A stretch of 64,000 nucleotides of DNA from REEB95 sp035632055 (lineage in GTDB: Bacteria; Pseudomonadota; Alphaproteobacteria; ATCC43930; CGMCC-115725), in contig DASQHO010000062.1 of the NCBI GenBank assembly GCA_035632055.1, forward strand, positions 15,228 through 79,227, read 5' to 3'. The notes beneath the pieces are model-generated. The model made no database searches. It was not told the origin of the DNA and worked only from the letters and a program-made list of their open reading frames with translations. Made by a program: the position numbers and the translations under genes. Positions 8,009 through 16,166 of the stretch are shown piece after piece (position 1 is the first letter of the stretch; every line of letters begins with the position of its first letter).

Positions 8009-9160
8009 GTGACCGCGCTCGATCCGTTCGCCGCCCAGAAACTTCGTGACCTCGAGGCGCGGCAATTGCGCCGCAGCCTGATCGACACGGCGCGCACCGA
8101 TGGCATCCATGTGGTGCGCGGCGAACGGCGTCTGGTGTCGTTTTCTTGCAACGACTACCTCAACCTGTCGCATCATCCGCAGGTGAAGGCGGCGGCGATT
8201 GCTGCGCTCGAACAGTACGGCACCGGTGCGGGCGCCTCGCGCCTGGTCACTGGCAATCATCCGCTCTTCGCCGAACTTGAGTCGCGGCTCGCGCGGCTCA
8301 AGGGCGCCGAAGCTGGCTGCACATTCGGCTCGGGCTATCTCGCCAATGCCGGGATCGTTCCGGCGCTCGTCAGCCGCGACGATCTCGTGCTCGTCGACGA
8401 GCTGGCGCATGCCTGCCTGTGGGCTGGCGCGCGGCTAGCACGGGCCAACGTTCTGGCCTATCGCCACAACGACCTGGAGCACGCTGCCGCTCTGCTTGCC
8501 GAATTCCGGCCGCGGCATGCCAACACATTGATCGCGACTGACGGCGTGTTCTCGATGGACGGCGATCTGGCGCCGTTGCCGGCACTGGCCGCGTTGGCTG
8601 CGCGGCACGACGCGTGGCTGATGGTCGACGACGCGCACGGCCTTGGCGTTGTCGGCGGCGGTCGCGGCGCGCGTTTTGCGCACACCGAGCTGCCCGAAAT
8701 CCCCTTGCAGATGGGCACGCTATCCAAGGCGGTCGGTGGTTATGGCGGTTATCTGTGCGCATCGCGCGCGGTGATCGACCTGGTCACGAATCGTGCGCGC
8801 AGCTTCGTCTATTCGACCGGTTTGCCGCCAGCGACGGTGGCCGCCGCAAGCGCCGCGCTCGACATCATCGCCAGCGATGCCGACCTCGTGGCCCGACCGA
8901 TGCGCAACGCGCGGCGCTTCACCCGCGTCGCCGGCTTGCCCGAAGCGCAGAGCGCCATCGTGCCCGTGGTCTTGGGCACGGCAGAGCGCGCCCTGGCCGC
9001 GTCGCGTTGCCTTGAAGATGAAGGATTTCTCGCCGTCGCCATTCGGCCGCCGACCGTGCCCGAAGGCACGGCACGGTTGCGCTTCGCCTTCACCGCCGGA
9101 CATGAAGACGCCGATATCGACCGTCTGGCGGGGTTGGTCCGCGAACGCGTGCTGGCGTGA
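8009..9160 (+). CDS. bioF: 8-amino-7-oxononanoate synthase
   Basis: PLP enzyme of 383 residues of the alpha-oxoamine synthase family that joins pimeloyl-ACP or pimeloyl-CoA with alanine. Conserved features are SCNDYLNL near residue 46, DGVFSMDGD, DDAHGLGVVG and the cofactor lysine in GTLSKAVGGYGGY (K240). The open frame extends 35 codons upstream into the bioB promoter region. The GTG at 8009 is chosen because family proteins begin just before this point and an AAGCGAAAG stretch precedes it. It overlaps the next gene by four bases, showing coupling with bioD. Confidence 0.93.
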   Translation: MTALDPFAAQKLRDLEARQLRRSLIDTARTDGIHVVRGERRLVSFSCNDYLNLSHHPQVKAAAIAALEQYGTGAGASRLVTGNHPLFAELESRLARLKGAEAGCTFGSGYLANAGIVPALVSRDDLVLVDELAHACLWAGARLARANVLAYRHNDLEHAAALLAEFRPRHANTLIATDGVFSMDGDLAPLPALAALAARHDAWLMVDDAHGLGVVGGGRGARFAHTELPEIPLQMGTLSKAVGGYGGYLCASRAVIDLVTNRARSFVYSTGLPPATVAAASAALDIIASDADLVARPMRNARRFTRVAGLPEAQSAIVPVVLGTAERALAASRCLEDEGFLAVAIRPPTVPEGTARLRFAFTAGHEDADIDRLAGLVRERVLA

Positions 9161-10797
9161 GCGCGATTTTCATCACCGGCGCCGGTACCAATGTCGGCAA
9201 GACCTTCGTCGGCTGCGGGCTTATCGCCGAGGTGCGTCGCCGAGGTTTCACCGTCAGGGCGTTCAAGCCGCTGGCCAGCGGCTTCGATCCGGCACATCCG
9301 GAGACGAGCGATCCGGGCGCGCTACTGACAGCGCTCGGCGAGCCGGCATCATCGGCCAATCTCGACCGCATCACGCCGTTCCGGTATCGCGCGCCGCTGG
9401 CGCCCAACATGGCGGCGGCAGCCGAAGGACGCAGCGTCGATTTCGAGGCCGTCGTTGCCTTCTCGCGGCGGGCTATGGCGACCACCGACATGGTCGTCAT
9501 CGAAGGCGTCGGCGGCGTGATGTCGCCGATTACCGAGCGCCACACTGTCCTCGATTGGATCGCCGCGCTCGGCATTCCAACGCTGCTCGTCACTGGCACC
9601 TATCTCGGTGCGCAGACCCATGCTCTGACCGCGTTTGCTGCGTTACAACGTCGCAGCGTCACCGTTCACGCCGTGGTTGCAAGCGAAACGCTCGGCTCAA
9701 CCGTCGACCTAAGCGATGGCAGCCGCTCTCTTGCGCGTTTTACGGCACCGGTGCCGGTCGTGACCGTTCCGCATCTGCCGCCCGGTGCGCCGCATGCCGC
9801 CTTCGCCACGCTCGCCGACCTCTTTTGCCGTGCTGCACCGCATGTTAGATCAGGGCCGGGGAGACAAGAAAAGATGCGCGTGGTCATTGTTGGTCAACAG
9901 GCCTTCGGCAAGGCCGTGCTCGATGCTTTTACCGGTCGTGGCGACCAGGTCGTCGCGGTGTTCAGTCCACCGGAACAGCCGGGTGGCAAGACCGATCCGC
10001 TCCGCGCAGCGGCAATCGAGCAGAAGATTCCGGTGCATCAGTTCAAGGATTATGGCTCGGCCGAAGCCCTCGACACGTTGCGGAATCTCAACGCCGATAT
10101 CGGTCTGCTTGCTTTCGTCACGCAATTTCTGCCACAGCCATTCGTCAGTCTGCCGAAGCATGGCATGCTGCTGTTCCATCCATCGCTGCTGCCGCTGCAT
10201 CGCGGACCGTCGGCGATCAGCTGGTCCGTGATCAACGGCGAGAAGCGCACCGGCCTGACGATCCTGCGTCCGTCTGACGGTCTCGACGAAGGGGCGATCA
10301 TCCTGCAGCGCGAAGTCGAAATCGGGCCCGACGACACCGTCGGTACGCTCTATTTCGACAAGATCTTCCACATGGGCGTCGCGGCGATGATCGAAGCGGC
10401 GCAGGCGGTGGCCGACGGCCGCGCGCACGAATCGCCACAGGACGAAAGCCTCGCCACCTACGAAGGCTGGGTGCGCGAGCGTGAATCGCAGGTCAATTGG
10501 TCGAGCTCGATCGACCGCATCTACGATCTGATCCGTGGCTGCGATCCATCGCCTGGCGCGTGGACCAAATATCGCGGCCAGAAGCTTTGGTTGTTCGACG
10601 CGCGCAAGCGGCCAGCGGCGACCTTCGGCGCGGTGCGCGGCCTCAAGGCGGGCCAGATCGTAGCGTCCACGCCCGAGGGCTTCAGCATCTACGCCCAGGG
10701 CGGCTTCGTCGAGATCAAGCGCTGCCGTCTAGGCGACGGCAAGAAAGTCGCGGCTGGCGAAGCCGGCATCGAAGCAGGTGCCATCCTCGGCGAGTGA
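9157..10797 (+). CDS. bioD: Dethiobiotin synthetase fused in frame to a formyl-THF hydrolase-like domain
   Basis: One uninterrupted 546-codon frame. Residues 1 to about 225 are BioD, which closes the ureido ring of dethiobiotin with ATP; the P-loop GAGTNVGKTF is at 8-17 and EGVGGVMSPI follows. From M240 (position 9874) the frame reads as the hydrolase domain of 10-formyltetrahydrofolate dehydrogenase. Catalytic H341 lies in HPSLLPLHRG and D377 in SDGLDEG. The position two before the histidine is leucine, as in that family, instead of the asparagine of methionyl-tRNA formyltransferase. A GGGGAGACAAGAAAAG sequence precedes the internal ATG, so a separate second protein may also be made from it. 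Whether the fusion is natural or reflects a lost stop codon is open. Confidence 0.85.
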   Translation: MSAIFITGAGTNVGKTFVGCGLIAEVRRRGFTVRAFKPLASGFDPAHPETSDPGALLTALGEPASSANLDRITPFRYRAPLAPNMAAAAEGRSVDFEAVVAFSRRAMATTDMVVIEGVGGVMSPITERHTVLDWIAALGIPTLLVTGTYLGAQTHALTAFAALQRRSVTVHAVVASETLGSTVDLSDGSRSLARFTAPVPVVTVPHLPPGAPHAAFATLADLFCRAAPHVRSGPGRQEKMRVVIVGQQAFGKAVLDAFTGRGDQVVAVFSPPEQPGGKTDPLRAAAIEQKIPVHQFKDYGSAEALDTLRNLNADIGLLAFVTQFLPQPFVSLPKHGMLLFHPSLLPLHRGPSAISWSVINGEKRTGLTILRPSDGLDEGAIILQREVEIGPDDTVGTLYFDKIFHMGVAAMIEAAQAVADGRAHESPQDESLATYEGWVRERESQVNWSSSIDRIYDLIRGCDPSPGAWTKYRGQKLWLFDARKRPAATFGAVRGLKAGQIVASTPEGFSIYAQGGFVEIKRCRLGDGKKVAAGEAGIEAGAILGE

Positions 10798-10835
10798 CGC
10801 TCGCGCCGCTACCGGGCGCTTGCTAGACTTACGGC

Positions 10836-12074
10836 ATGCCAAATGGCTTGGACCTTGCCTGGCCCAACGAGGGCGTCACCCGCGTCCCGTATCAGCTCTA
10901 TACGCGCGACGACGTCTATGCCGAGGAACGCACCCGCTTGTTCATGGGTGCGACATGGAATTATCTCTGCCTCGAGGCCGAGATTCCGAAGCCCCATGAC
11001 TGGCGCACGACATTTGTGGGCGACGTACCGGTGGTGGTTGCACGGGACGGCGACGGCATCATCACTGCCTTCGAGAACCGCTGCGCCCATCGCGGCGCAC
11101 TGATCTGCCACAAGCAGGCGGGCAATGCGGCGCGGTTGAGCTGCGTCTATCACGGCTGGACCTACGACCTCAAAGGCAACCTCGCCGCCGTAACCTTCCA
11201 ACGCGGCATCAACGGCAAAGGCGGCATGCCGGCCGATTTCAAGCTTGCCGACCATAAGCGCCGTGGGCTGCGCATCGCGACCCATGCCGGTTTGGTCTTT
11301 GGAACTTTTTCTGGCGCGACGCCGCCCTTAGGCGATTTTTTGGGACCGGAGATCACCGCGCGCCTGACGCGCGTACTGCCCCCCGTTAAGACGATCGAGA
11401 TTCTCGGCTACAGCAGCCAAATTCTCCCGAGCAACTGGAAGCTCTATGCCGAGAACGTCAAGGACCCGTACCACGCGAGCTTGCTGCACCTGTTCTTCAC
11501 CACGTTCCGGCTCAACCGCCTGTCGGCTGAAGGCGGCATCATCATCGACGACGCCGGTGCCAACCATGTGAGCTATTCCAAGGCGGCGACAGACCGTGGC
11601 AGTGCCGATTACGACAAGGCCGATCTGCGTGTCAAAAGCGACCGCTTCCGCCTCAACGATCCGTCGATCATCCAGGGCCGCGACGAATTCGGCGACGGCA
11701 TCACGCTGCAGATCCTGGCGCTGTTCCCCTGCTTCATCTCGCAGCAAATCCAGAACAGCCTATGCGTCCGCCAGCTCGTGCCGCGCGGCCGCACCGAAAC
11801 CGAACTGCTATGGACCTATTACGGTTTTGCCGACGACGATGCCGAATTGCGCGAATTGCGGCTCAAGCAGGCGAACCTGGTCGGTCCCGGCGGCTACATC
11901 TCGATGGAGGACGGCGCCGTCGGCGGCTTCGTCCAGCGCGGCATCGCCGGCGCCGACCGCGACAGCGAAATCGTCGAAATGGGTGGCCGCGAATGGCGCT
12001 CGCAGGAAACTCGCGCAACGGAATCGCCGCTACGCGGCTTCTGGAACACCTACCGCGAGCACATGCAACTCTGA
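10836..12074 (+). CDS. Aromatic-ring-hydroxylating dioxygenase, alpha subunit
   Basis: Catalytic subunit (412 residues) of a Rieske non-heme iron oxygenase, which adds oxygen to an aromatic ring with electrons from a ferredoxin/reductase not encoded nearby. The Rieske cluster ligands are C83-x-H85 (CAHRG) and C103-x2-H106 (CVYHGW). The mononuclear iron site is in NVKDPYHASLLH, with bridging D210 and ligands H213 and H218. Overall similarity is closest to salicylate 5-hydroxylase (NagG)/anthranilate dioxygenase-type subunits, but the substrate cannot be fixed. The beta-subunit gene begins five bases after its stop. Confidence 0.92.
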   Translation: MPNGLDLAWPNEGVTRVPYQLYTRDDVYAEERTRLFMGATWNYLCLEAEIPKPHDWRTTFVGDVPVVVARDGDGIITAFENRCAHRGALICHKQAGNAARLSCVYHGWTYDLKGNLAAVTFQRGINGKGGMPADFKLADHKRRGLRIATHAGLVFGTFSGATPPLGDFLGPEITARLTRVLPPVKTIEILGYSSQILPSNWKLYAENVKDPYHASLLHLFFTTFRLNRLSAEGGIIIDDAGANHVSYSKAATDRGSADYDKADLRVKSDRFRLNDPSIIQGRDEFGDGITLQILALFPCFISQQIQNSLCVRQLVPRGRTETELLWTYYGFADDDAELRELRLKQANLVGPGGYISMEDGAVGGFVQRGIAGADRDSEIVEMGGREWRSQETRATESPLRGFWNTYREHMQL

Positions 12075-12079
12075 GCCGC

Positions 12080-12553
12080 ATGGACGAGATTGCGACCCAC
12101 TTCGCCGTCGAGCGGCTGCTGGCGCGTTACGTCGCCTGCATCGACGACGACCGGCTCGAGGAATGGCCCGCGTTCTTTGCCGAGCGGTGTCGTTATCAGA
12201 TCATTTCCAGCGAGAATTACAGCCGTAATCTGCCGATCGGCGTCTTCGTCGCCACTTCGCAAGGCATGCTCAAGGACCGCGTCGCGGCGCTGCGCGAGGC
12301 CAACATCTATGAAGCGCAGCGGTACCGGCATCTCGTCTCGTCGATCCTGATCCTCGAGAATCACAAGGGCACCGTGCGGGCACAATCGAACTATCACGTC
12401 GTCCGCATCATGCAGGACGGCGCGACCGCCTTGTTCAGCACCGGCCGTTATCTCGACCGCATCAATTTTAACGGTGCGATTCCGGTCTTCGAAGAGAAGA
12501 TCGTCGTCTGTGACAGCCGCCGCATCGACACGCTGTTGGCTATCCCGCTGTGA
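12080..12553 (+). CDS. Aromatic-ring-hydroxylating dioxygenase, beta subunit
   Basis: Structural subunit of 157 residues with the NTF2-like fold of Rieske oxygenase beta chains. Typical segments are the N-terminal helix VERLLARYVACIDDDRLEEWPAFF, shown here only in part, followed by CRYQIISSEN, NIYEAQRYRHLVSS and a C-terminal GRYLDRI-EEKIVVCDSRRIDTLLAIPL pattern. It starts at the ATG at 12080, five bases after the alpha-subunit stop, so the two are one transcriptional unit. The beta chain helps assembly of the a3b3 hexamer and usually has little effect on catalysis. No ferredoxin or reductase gene follows; instead a periplasmic binding protein gene does. Confidence 0.9.
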   Translation: MDEIATHFAVERLLARYVACIDDDRLEEWPAFFAERCRYQIISSENYSRNLPIGVFVATSQGMLKDRVAALREANIYEAQRYRHLVSSILILENHKGTVRAQSNYHVVRIMQDGATALFSTGRYLDRINFNGAIPVFEEKIVVCDSRRIDTLLAIPL

Positions 12554-12581
12554 CCACGCACCCAATGCGAGGGGACGATTC

Positions 12582-13769
12582 ATGACCCTGCACAAAATCA
12601 TTTGGCGCGCGGCATTGACCGTCGTGCTGGCGCTGTTGCCGCTGGCGAGCGCCGCGGCTGACGGGGCGGCGCCGGTTAACGAGATCAAAATCGGCCTTCT
12701 CGCGCCGTTCTCCGGCCCGTTCGCCGATTTCGGCGATCAGTTCACCAAGGGCATCGAACTTTACATGCAGGAACACGGCGACGCCGTCGCCGGAAAGAAG
12801 ATCGCCATCCTGAAACGCGACGCCAACGGCATCGATCCGGCGCAGACCAAGCGTCAGGCGCAGGAGTTGCTGACGCGCGAACACGTTCAATTCCTTGCCG
12901 GCTTCGGCCTGACGCCCGACGCGCTGGCCGTAGCGCCGCTCGGCACCGACGCCAGGGTGCCGATGGTGATCATGAACGCGGCCACCGGCTTCATCACAGC
13001 GAAGTCGCCCAATTTTGTGCGCTTCTCCTTCACGCTGGCGCAGATCGTCACGCCGCTGGCGGATTGGGCGGTAAAGAACGGCATCAAGAACGTCTATGTC
13101 GCGGTGTCGGACTATGCGCCCGGCTACGAGGCCGAAAAGGCGTTCGACGCGGCATTCACCGCCGCCGGCGGCCATGTGGTCGGCTCGGTCCATATTCCGC
13201 TGCGCAATCCCGAGTTCGCGCCCTATGTCCAGCACATCAAGGACGCCAAACCGCAGGCGGTGTTCCTGTTCCTGCCGAGCGGCCAGCAACCAACCAACTT
13301 CGTGCGCGAGTTCATCCAGTTCGGCCTGCGCAAGGCCGGCATCAAGCTCCTTGGCGGCAGCGAGATCATCGACGACACCGCGCTCGGGATGCTCGGCAAC
13401 GACGCGCTCGGCGTGATCTCGACCCAGGTCTATTCCTACGCCCACCCGAGCGCGCTCAATCGCAAATTCGTCGCCGATTGGACCAAGCGCTTCGGCGCCC
13501 ATCCGCAGCCCGATTTCATGTCTGTTGCCGCCTATGACGGCATGGCGGCGATCTATCAAGTGATCGAGCGCCTGAATGGTGACATCGACGGCGACAAGGC
13601 GATGGAGGCGTTCAGGACGCTCAAATTCGAAAGCCCGCGCGGACCGATCGAAGTCGATCCGACCAACCGCGAGATGATCGAGAACGTCTACATCCGCCGT
13701 GTTGAGCGGGTAAACGGCGAATTTGTGAACAAGGAGATTGTCACCTTCCCAGCCGTGAAGGCGCCCTAA
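12582..13769 (+). CDS. ABC transporter substrate-binding protein, leucine/aromatic type
   Basis: Periplasmic binding protein of 395 residues of the type I fold used by branched-chain amino-acid and aromatic-acid importers. Residues 1-25 are a signal peptide (ALLPLASAAA). The mature protein begins with IKIGLLAPFSGPFADFG, characteristic of the family. A strong GAGGGGA ribosome-binding site precedes the ATG at 12582. It follows the dioxygenase subunits after a 28-base gap and likely binds their substrate or a precursor. No matching LIV-type permease or ATPase genes are in the window; the ABC genes downstream are of another class and on the other strand. Confidence 0.9.
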   Translation: MTLHKIIWRAALTVVLALLPLASAAADGAAPVNEIKIGLLAPFSGPFADFGDQFTKGIELYMQEHGDAVAGKKIAILKRDANGIDPAQTKRQAQELLTREHVQFLAGFGLTPDALAVAPLGTDARVPMVIMNAATGFITAKSPNFVRFSFTLAQIVTPLADWAVKNGIKNVYVAVSDYAPGYEAEKAFDAAFTAAGGHVVGSVHIPLRNPEFAPYVQHIKDAKPQAVFLFLPSGQQPTNFVREFIQFGLRKAGIKLLGGSEIIDDTALGMLGNDALGVISTQVYSYAHPSALNRKFVADWTKRFGAHPQPDFMSVAAYDGMAAIYQVIERLNGDIDGDKAMEAFRTLKFESPRGPIEVDPTNREMIENVYIRRVERVNGEFVNKEIVTFPAVKAP

Positions 13770-13776
13770 TCGCGGC

Positions 13777-14568
13777 CTATGCCGTCTGCGTCTCCTGGTG
13801 CCAGACCAACAGCCGGCGGCGGACGATCTCCATCGCCTTAACCAGGACCATGCCGACGATGGCGATGGCAATGATGTAGGCGAAGACGCCGGGCGAATCT
13901 GCGAAGCGCATGTCGGTCATGATCGAACCGCCCATACCCTCGCCGCCCATCTGCATCTCGCAGACGATGTCGACAATGAGCGCGATCGGCAGTGCGACCT
14001 GAAGCCCGGTGAAAACCTGCGGCAGCGCCGCGGGGAGCGCGATCTCCCACAGGAACCGGTGGCGGTCGACGCCCAGACTCATCGCCGACCAGGTCATGTA
14101 CTTGTCGATGTTTTGCGTGCCGGCCCAGGCCTCGACGATCACCGGGAAAATCGACGAGAACGCCACCATCAGCACCTTCGACGTGTCGAACACGCCAAAC
14201 CACAGCATGAAGATCGGCAGGAAGGCGATCTTGGGCATCGGTAGTCCCACCGAGACCAACGGATCGAAGAACCAGCGCACCAACTGAATGCGTGCGATCG
14301 ACACACCGAGCGCGATGCCGCCGACCGCCGCCAGCACAAAACCGACGAAGGTACGGATCAGCGTCAACACGATGCCGTAGAGCAGGTCGCCCGAAATCAG
14401 ATCGTGCCACAGCCGCTCGAACACCACCGGCACAGACGGCAGCAGGAAGTCGGAGAACACATGCGACATGGCGGTGAGCTGCCAGGCGGCAAAGAACGCG
14501 ATGCCCGAGGCCACGCGCAACGCGGTGAGATAGGCCTCGCGGCTGCCGGGCTCGCTTACTCCCGCCAT
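13777..14568 (-). CDS. ABC transporter permease, sulfonate/nitrate/taurine class
   Basis: Inner-membrane permease of 263 residues of the SsuC/TauC class with about six hydrophobic helices. The cytoplasmic EAA loop that contacts the ATPase is seen as the GVDRHRFLWEIALPAALPQVFTG region, near residue 165. Its start overlaps the end of the preceding permease gene by 13 bases. It is the last gene of a binding protein-ATPase-permease-permease operon, and two different permeases suggest a heterodimeric channel. The substrate is unknown; genome context points to an aromatic or heterocyclic anion rather than a plain sulfonate. Confidence 0.92.
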   Translation of the reverse strand: MAGVSEPGSREAYLTALRVASGIAFFAAWQLTAMSHVFSDFLLPSVPVVFERLWHDLISGDLLYGIVLTLIRTFVGFVLAAVGGIALGVSIARIQLVRWFFDPLVSVGLPMPKIAFLPIFMLWFGVFDTSKVLMVAFSSIFPVIVEAWAGTQNIDKYMTWSAMSLGVDRHRFLWEIALPAALPQVFTGLQVALPIALIVDIVCEMQMGGEGMGGSIMTDMRFADSPGVFAYIIAIAIVGMVLVKAMEIVRRRLLVWHQETQTA

Positions 14569-15365
14569 CGGAGCATCCGCTGCATGAACAGAAGATAGAC
14601 TCGATCGGCGAAGAAGCCGAAGGCGGAGACGGTCAGCACTCCGGCGAACATCGCGTCGTACACGCCGCCGTCGCCGAGGAACGAGATCAGGTAACCCAAT
14701 CCGTGCTGGCCAACGAGAAACTCAGCTGCGACCATCAAGATGAACGAGATTGCGAGCGCATTGCGGATGCCGGCCATGATCTCGGGCAAGGCCGACGGAA
14801 TCACCACTTCCCACAGCACGCGCCGCCGCGACGCGCCGAGGCCGAGTGCCGACCAGATCAGCGTGTGGTCGACGCCGCGCGCGCCGTTGTACGAGCTCAG
14901 TACCACCGGCAGCAGGCAGCCAGCGAAGATCGAGGCGATCTTCGAGCTTGGGCCGAGGCCGAACCACAGGATCATTACCGGGATCAGCGCCGATTTCGGC
15001 ATCGGATAGAGACTCTTCATCAGCGGACTGACGATCGCCTCGACCGGTGCGTACCACGCCATCAGCACGCCGGAGCCGACGCCAACAACGATGCTAAGGC
15101 CGAGGCCAGCGACGACCTCCCACAACGAGGTGAGTCCGTTGCTAACGAGGCTGCCGTCGATCAGCAGGCCCCACCAGGCGGTGACAACCGAGCTCAGCGG
15201 TGGCAGAGCGTCGGGATTAATCAGGCCGACCGTGGGCGCGATCTGCCAGGCGATGCAAACCAGAATAACCGGAAATGCGCGCAGGAGTGCGCCGGTGAGA
15301 CGTGCGATGAGCGGCCGCGCGGCCGCGTGTCTTGTATCGGCTTCAATCGCGGCCGCGCCGCTCAT
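14556..15365 (-). CDS. ABC transporter permease, sulfonate/nitrate/taurine class
   Basis: Second membrane subunit of the importer, 269 residues. It has the same architecture as its neighbour, including an EAA loop (LGASRRRVLWEVVIPSALPE). A longer frame exists upstream, but the ATG at 15365 is chosen because it forms an ATGA overlap with the stop of the ATPase gene, the usual arrangement of this operon. Sequence similarity to the other permease is modest, so the pair is a heterodimer rather than a recent duplication. Confidence 0.92.
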   Translation of the reverse strand: MSGAAAIEADTRHAAARPLIARLTGALLRAFPVILVCIAWQIAPTVGLINPDALPPLSSVVTAWWGLLIDGSLVSNGLTSLWEVVAGLGLSIVVGVGSGVLMAWYAPVEAIVSPLMKSLYPMPKSALIPVMILWFGLGPSSKIASIFAGCLLPVVLSSYNGARGVDHTLIWSALGLGASRRRVLWEVVIPSALPEIMAGIRNALAISFILMVAAEFLVGQHGLGYLISFLGDGGVYDAMFAGVLTVSAFGFFADRVYLLFMQRMLRWRE

Positions 15366-16150
15366 TCGCGCGTGCCCTGGGCGCGGATTGCCTCGTCGCG
15401 CACCAACTTCCACAGATGGTCGACCTTGTCGGCAAACTCGCGCGTCTGCAGCAGCTCCTCGCCGCGCGCATTGCTCTTGAACTTGGTATCAACGATTTCT
15501 TTAACGCGGCCGGGCCGCGCCGACATCACCGCGACGCGGTCGGCGAGGTAGACGGCCTCGCGCACGTCATGGGTGACAAAGACGACAGTTTTAGGCGCGC
15601 GCCGCATGATTGCCAGCAGCTCTTCATGCATCAGGGCGCGGGTCTGCGCGTCGAGCGCGCCAAATGGCTCATCCATGAGCAAGATTTCAGGCTCGACCGC
15701 CAACGTGCGGGCGATGGCGACGCGCTGGCGCATGCCGCCCGAAAGTTGCGATGGATAGCTGTCCTCGAAACCCTTCAAATGCACCAGCTCAACGAACTCC
15801 TGCGTCCGCTTCTCGCGCTCGGGCTTGGGCATGCCCTGTTTCTCGAGGCCGTAGAGGATGTTCTGGCGTACCGTCTTCCACGGGAACAGCGCGAAATGCT
15901 GGAATACGATTCCGCGTTCAGGGCTTGGACCGGCGACCGGCTTGCCGCCGACGGTGATTGCGCCGCTTTCGACCGGAATGAAGCCACCGAGCAAGTAGAG
16001 CAGCGTACTCTTACCGCAGCCCGACGGACCGAGCAGCGCCAGGAACTCACGGTCCTTGACGTCGAGCGACACGCCTTCGAGTGCGAGAACCGGCTTTCCG
16101 CGCGGCGGCCTGTATGTGTGACGAACCTCGCGGAACGAAATCCCTGCCAT
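15362..16150 (-). CDS. ABC transporter ATP-binding protein, SsuB/TauB class
   Basis: Cytoplasmic ATPase of 262 residues that powers the adjacent importer. Walker A (GPSGCGKSTLL, near residue 42), the Q-loop (FQHFALFPW), the ABC signature (LSGGMRQRVAIA), Walker B (ILLMDEPFGALD) and the switch histidine (VFVTHD) are all present in order. The gene lies between the binding-protein gene, 16 bases upstream, and the first permease, with which it overlaps by four bases. Confidence 0.95.
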   Translation of the reverse strand: MAGISFREVRHTYRPPRGKPVLALEGVSLDVKDREFLALLGPSGCGKSTLLYLLGGFIPVESGAITVGGKPVAGPSPERGIVFQHFALFPWKTVRQNILYGLEKQGMPKPEREKRTQEFVELVHLKGFEDSYPSQLSGGMRQRVAIARTLAVEPEILLMDEPFGALDAQTRALMHEELLAIMRRAPKTVVFVTHDVREAVYLADRVAVMSARPGRVKEIVDTKFKSNARGEELLQTREFADKVDHLWKLVRDEAIRAQGTRE

Positions 16151-16166
16151 GTTCGAGCCAGTTGTG

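Noticed and set aside
9874..10797. Methionyl-tRNA formyltransferase (fmt)
   Set aside because: The catalytic asparagine two residues before the histidine is leucine and the HPSLLPLHRG context fits the formyl-THF hydrolase domain instead; no def gene is adjacent.
12540..13871. 443-codon frame on the minus strand
   Set aside because: Antisense to the type I binding-protein gene, whose signal peptide and family motifs are unmistakable.
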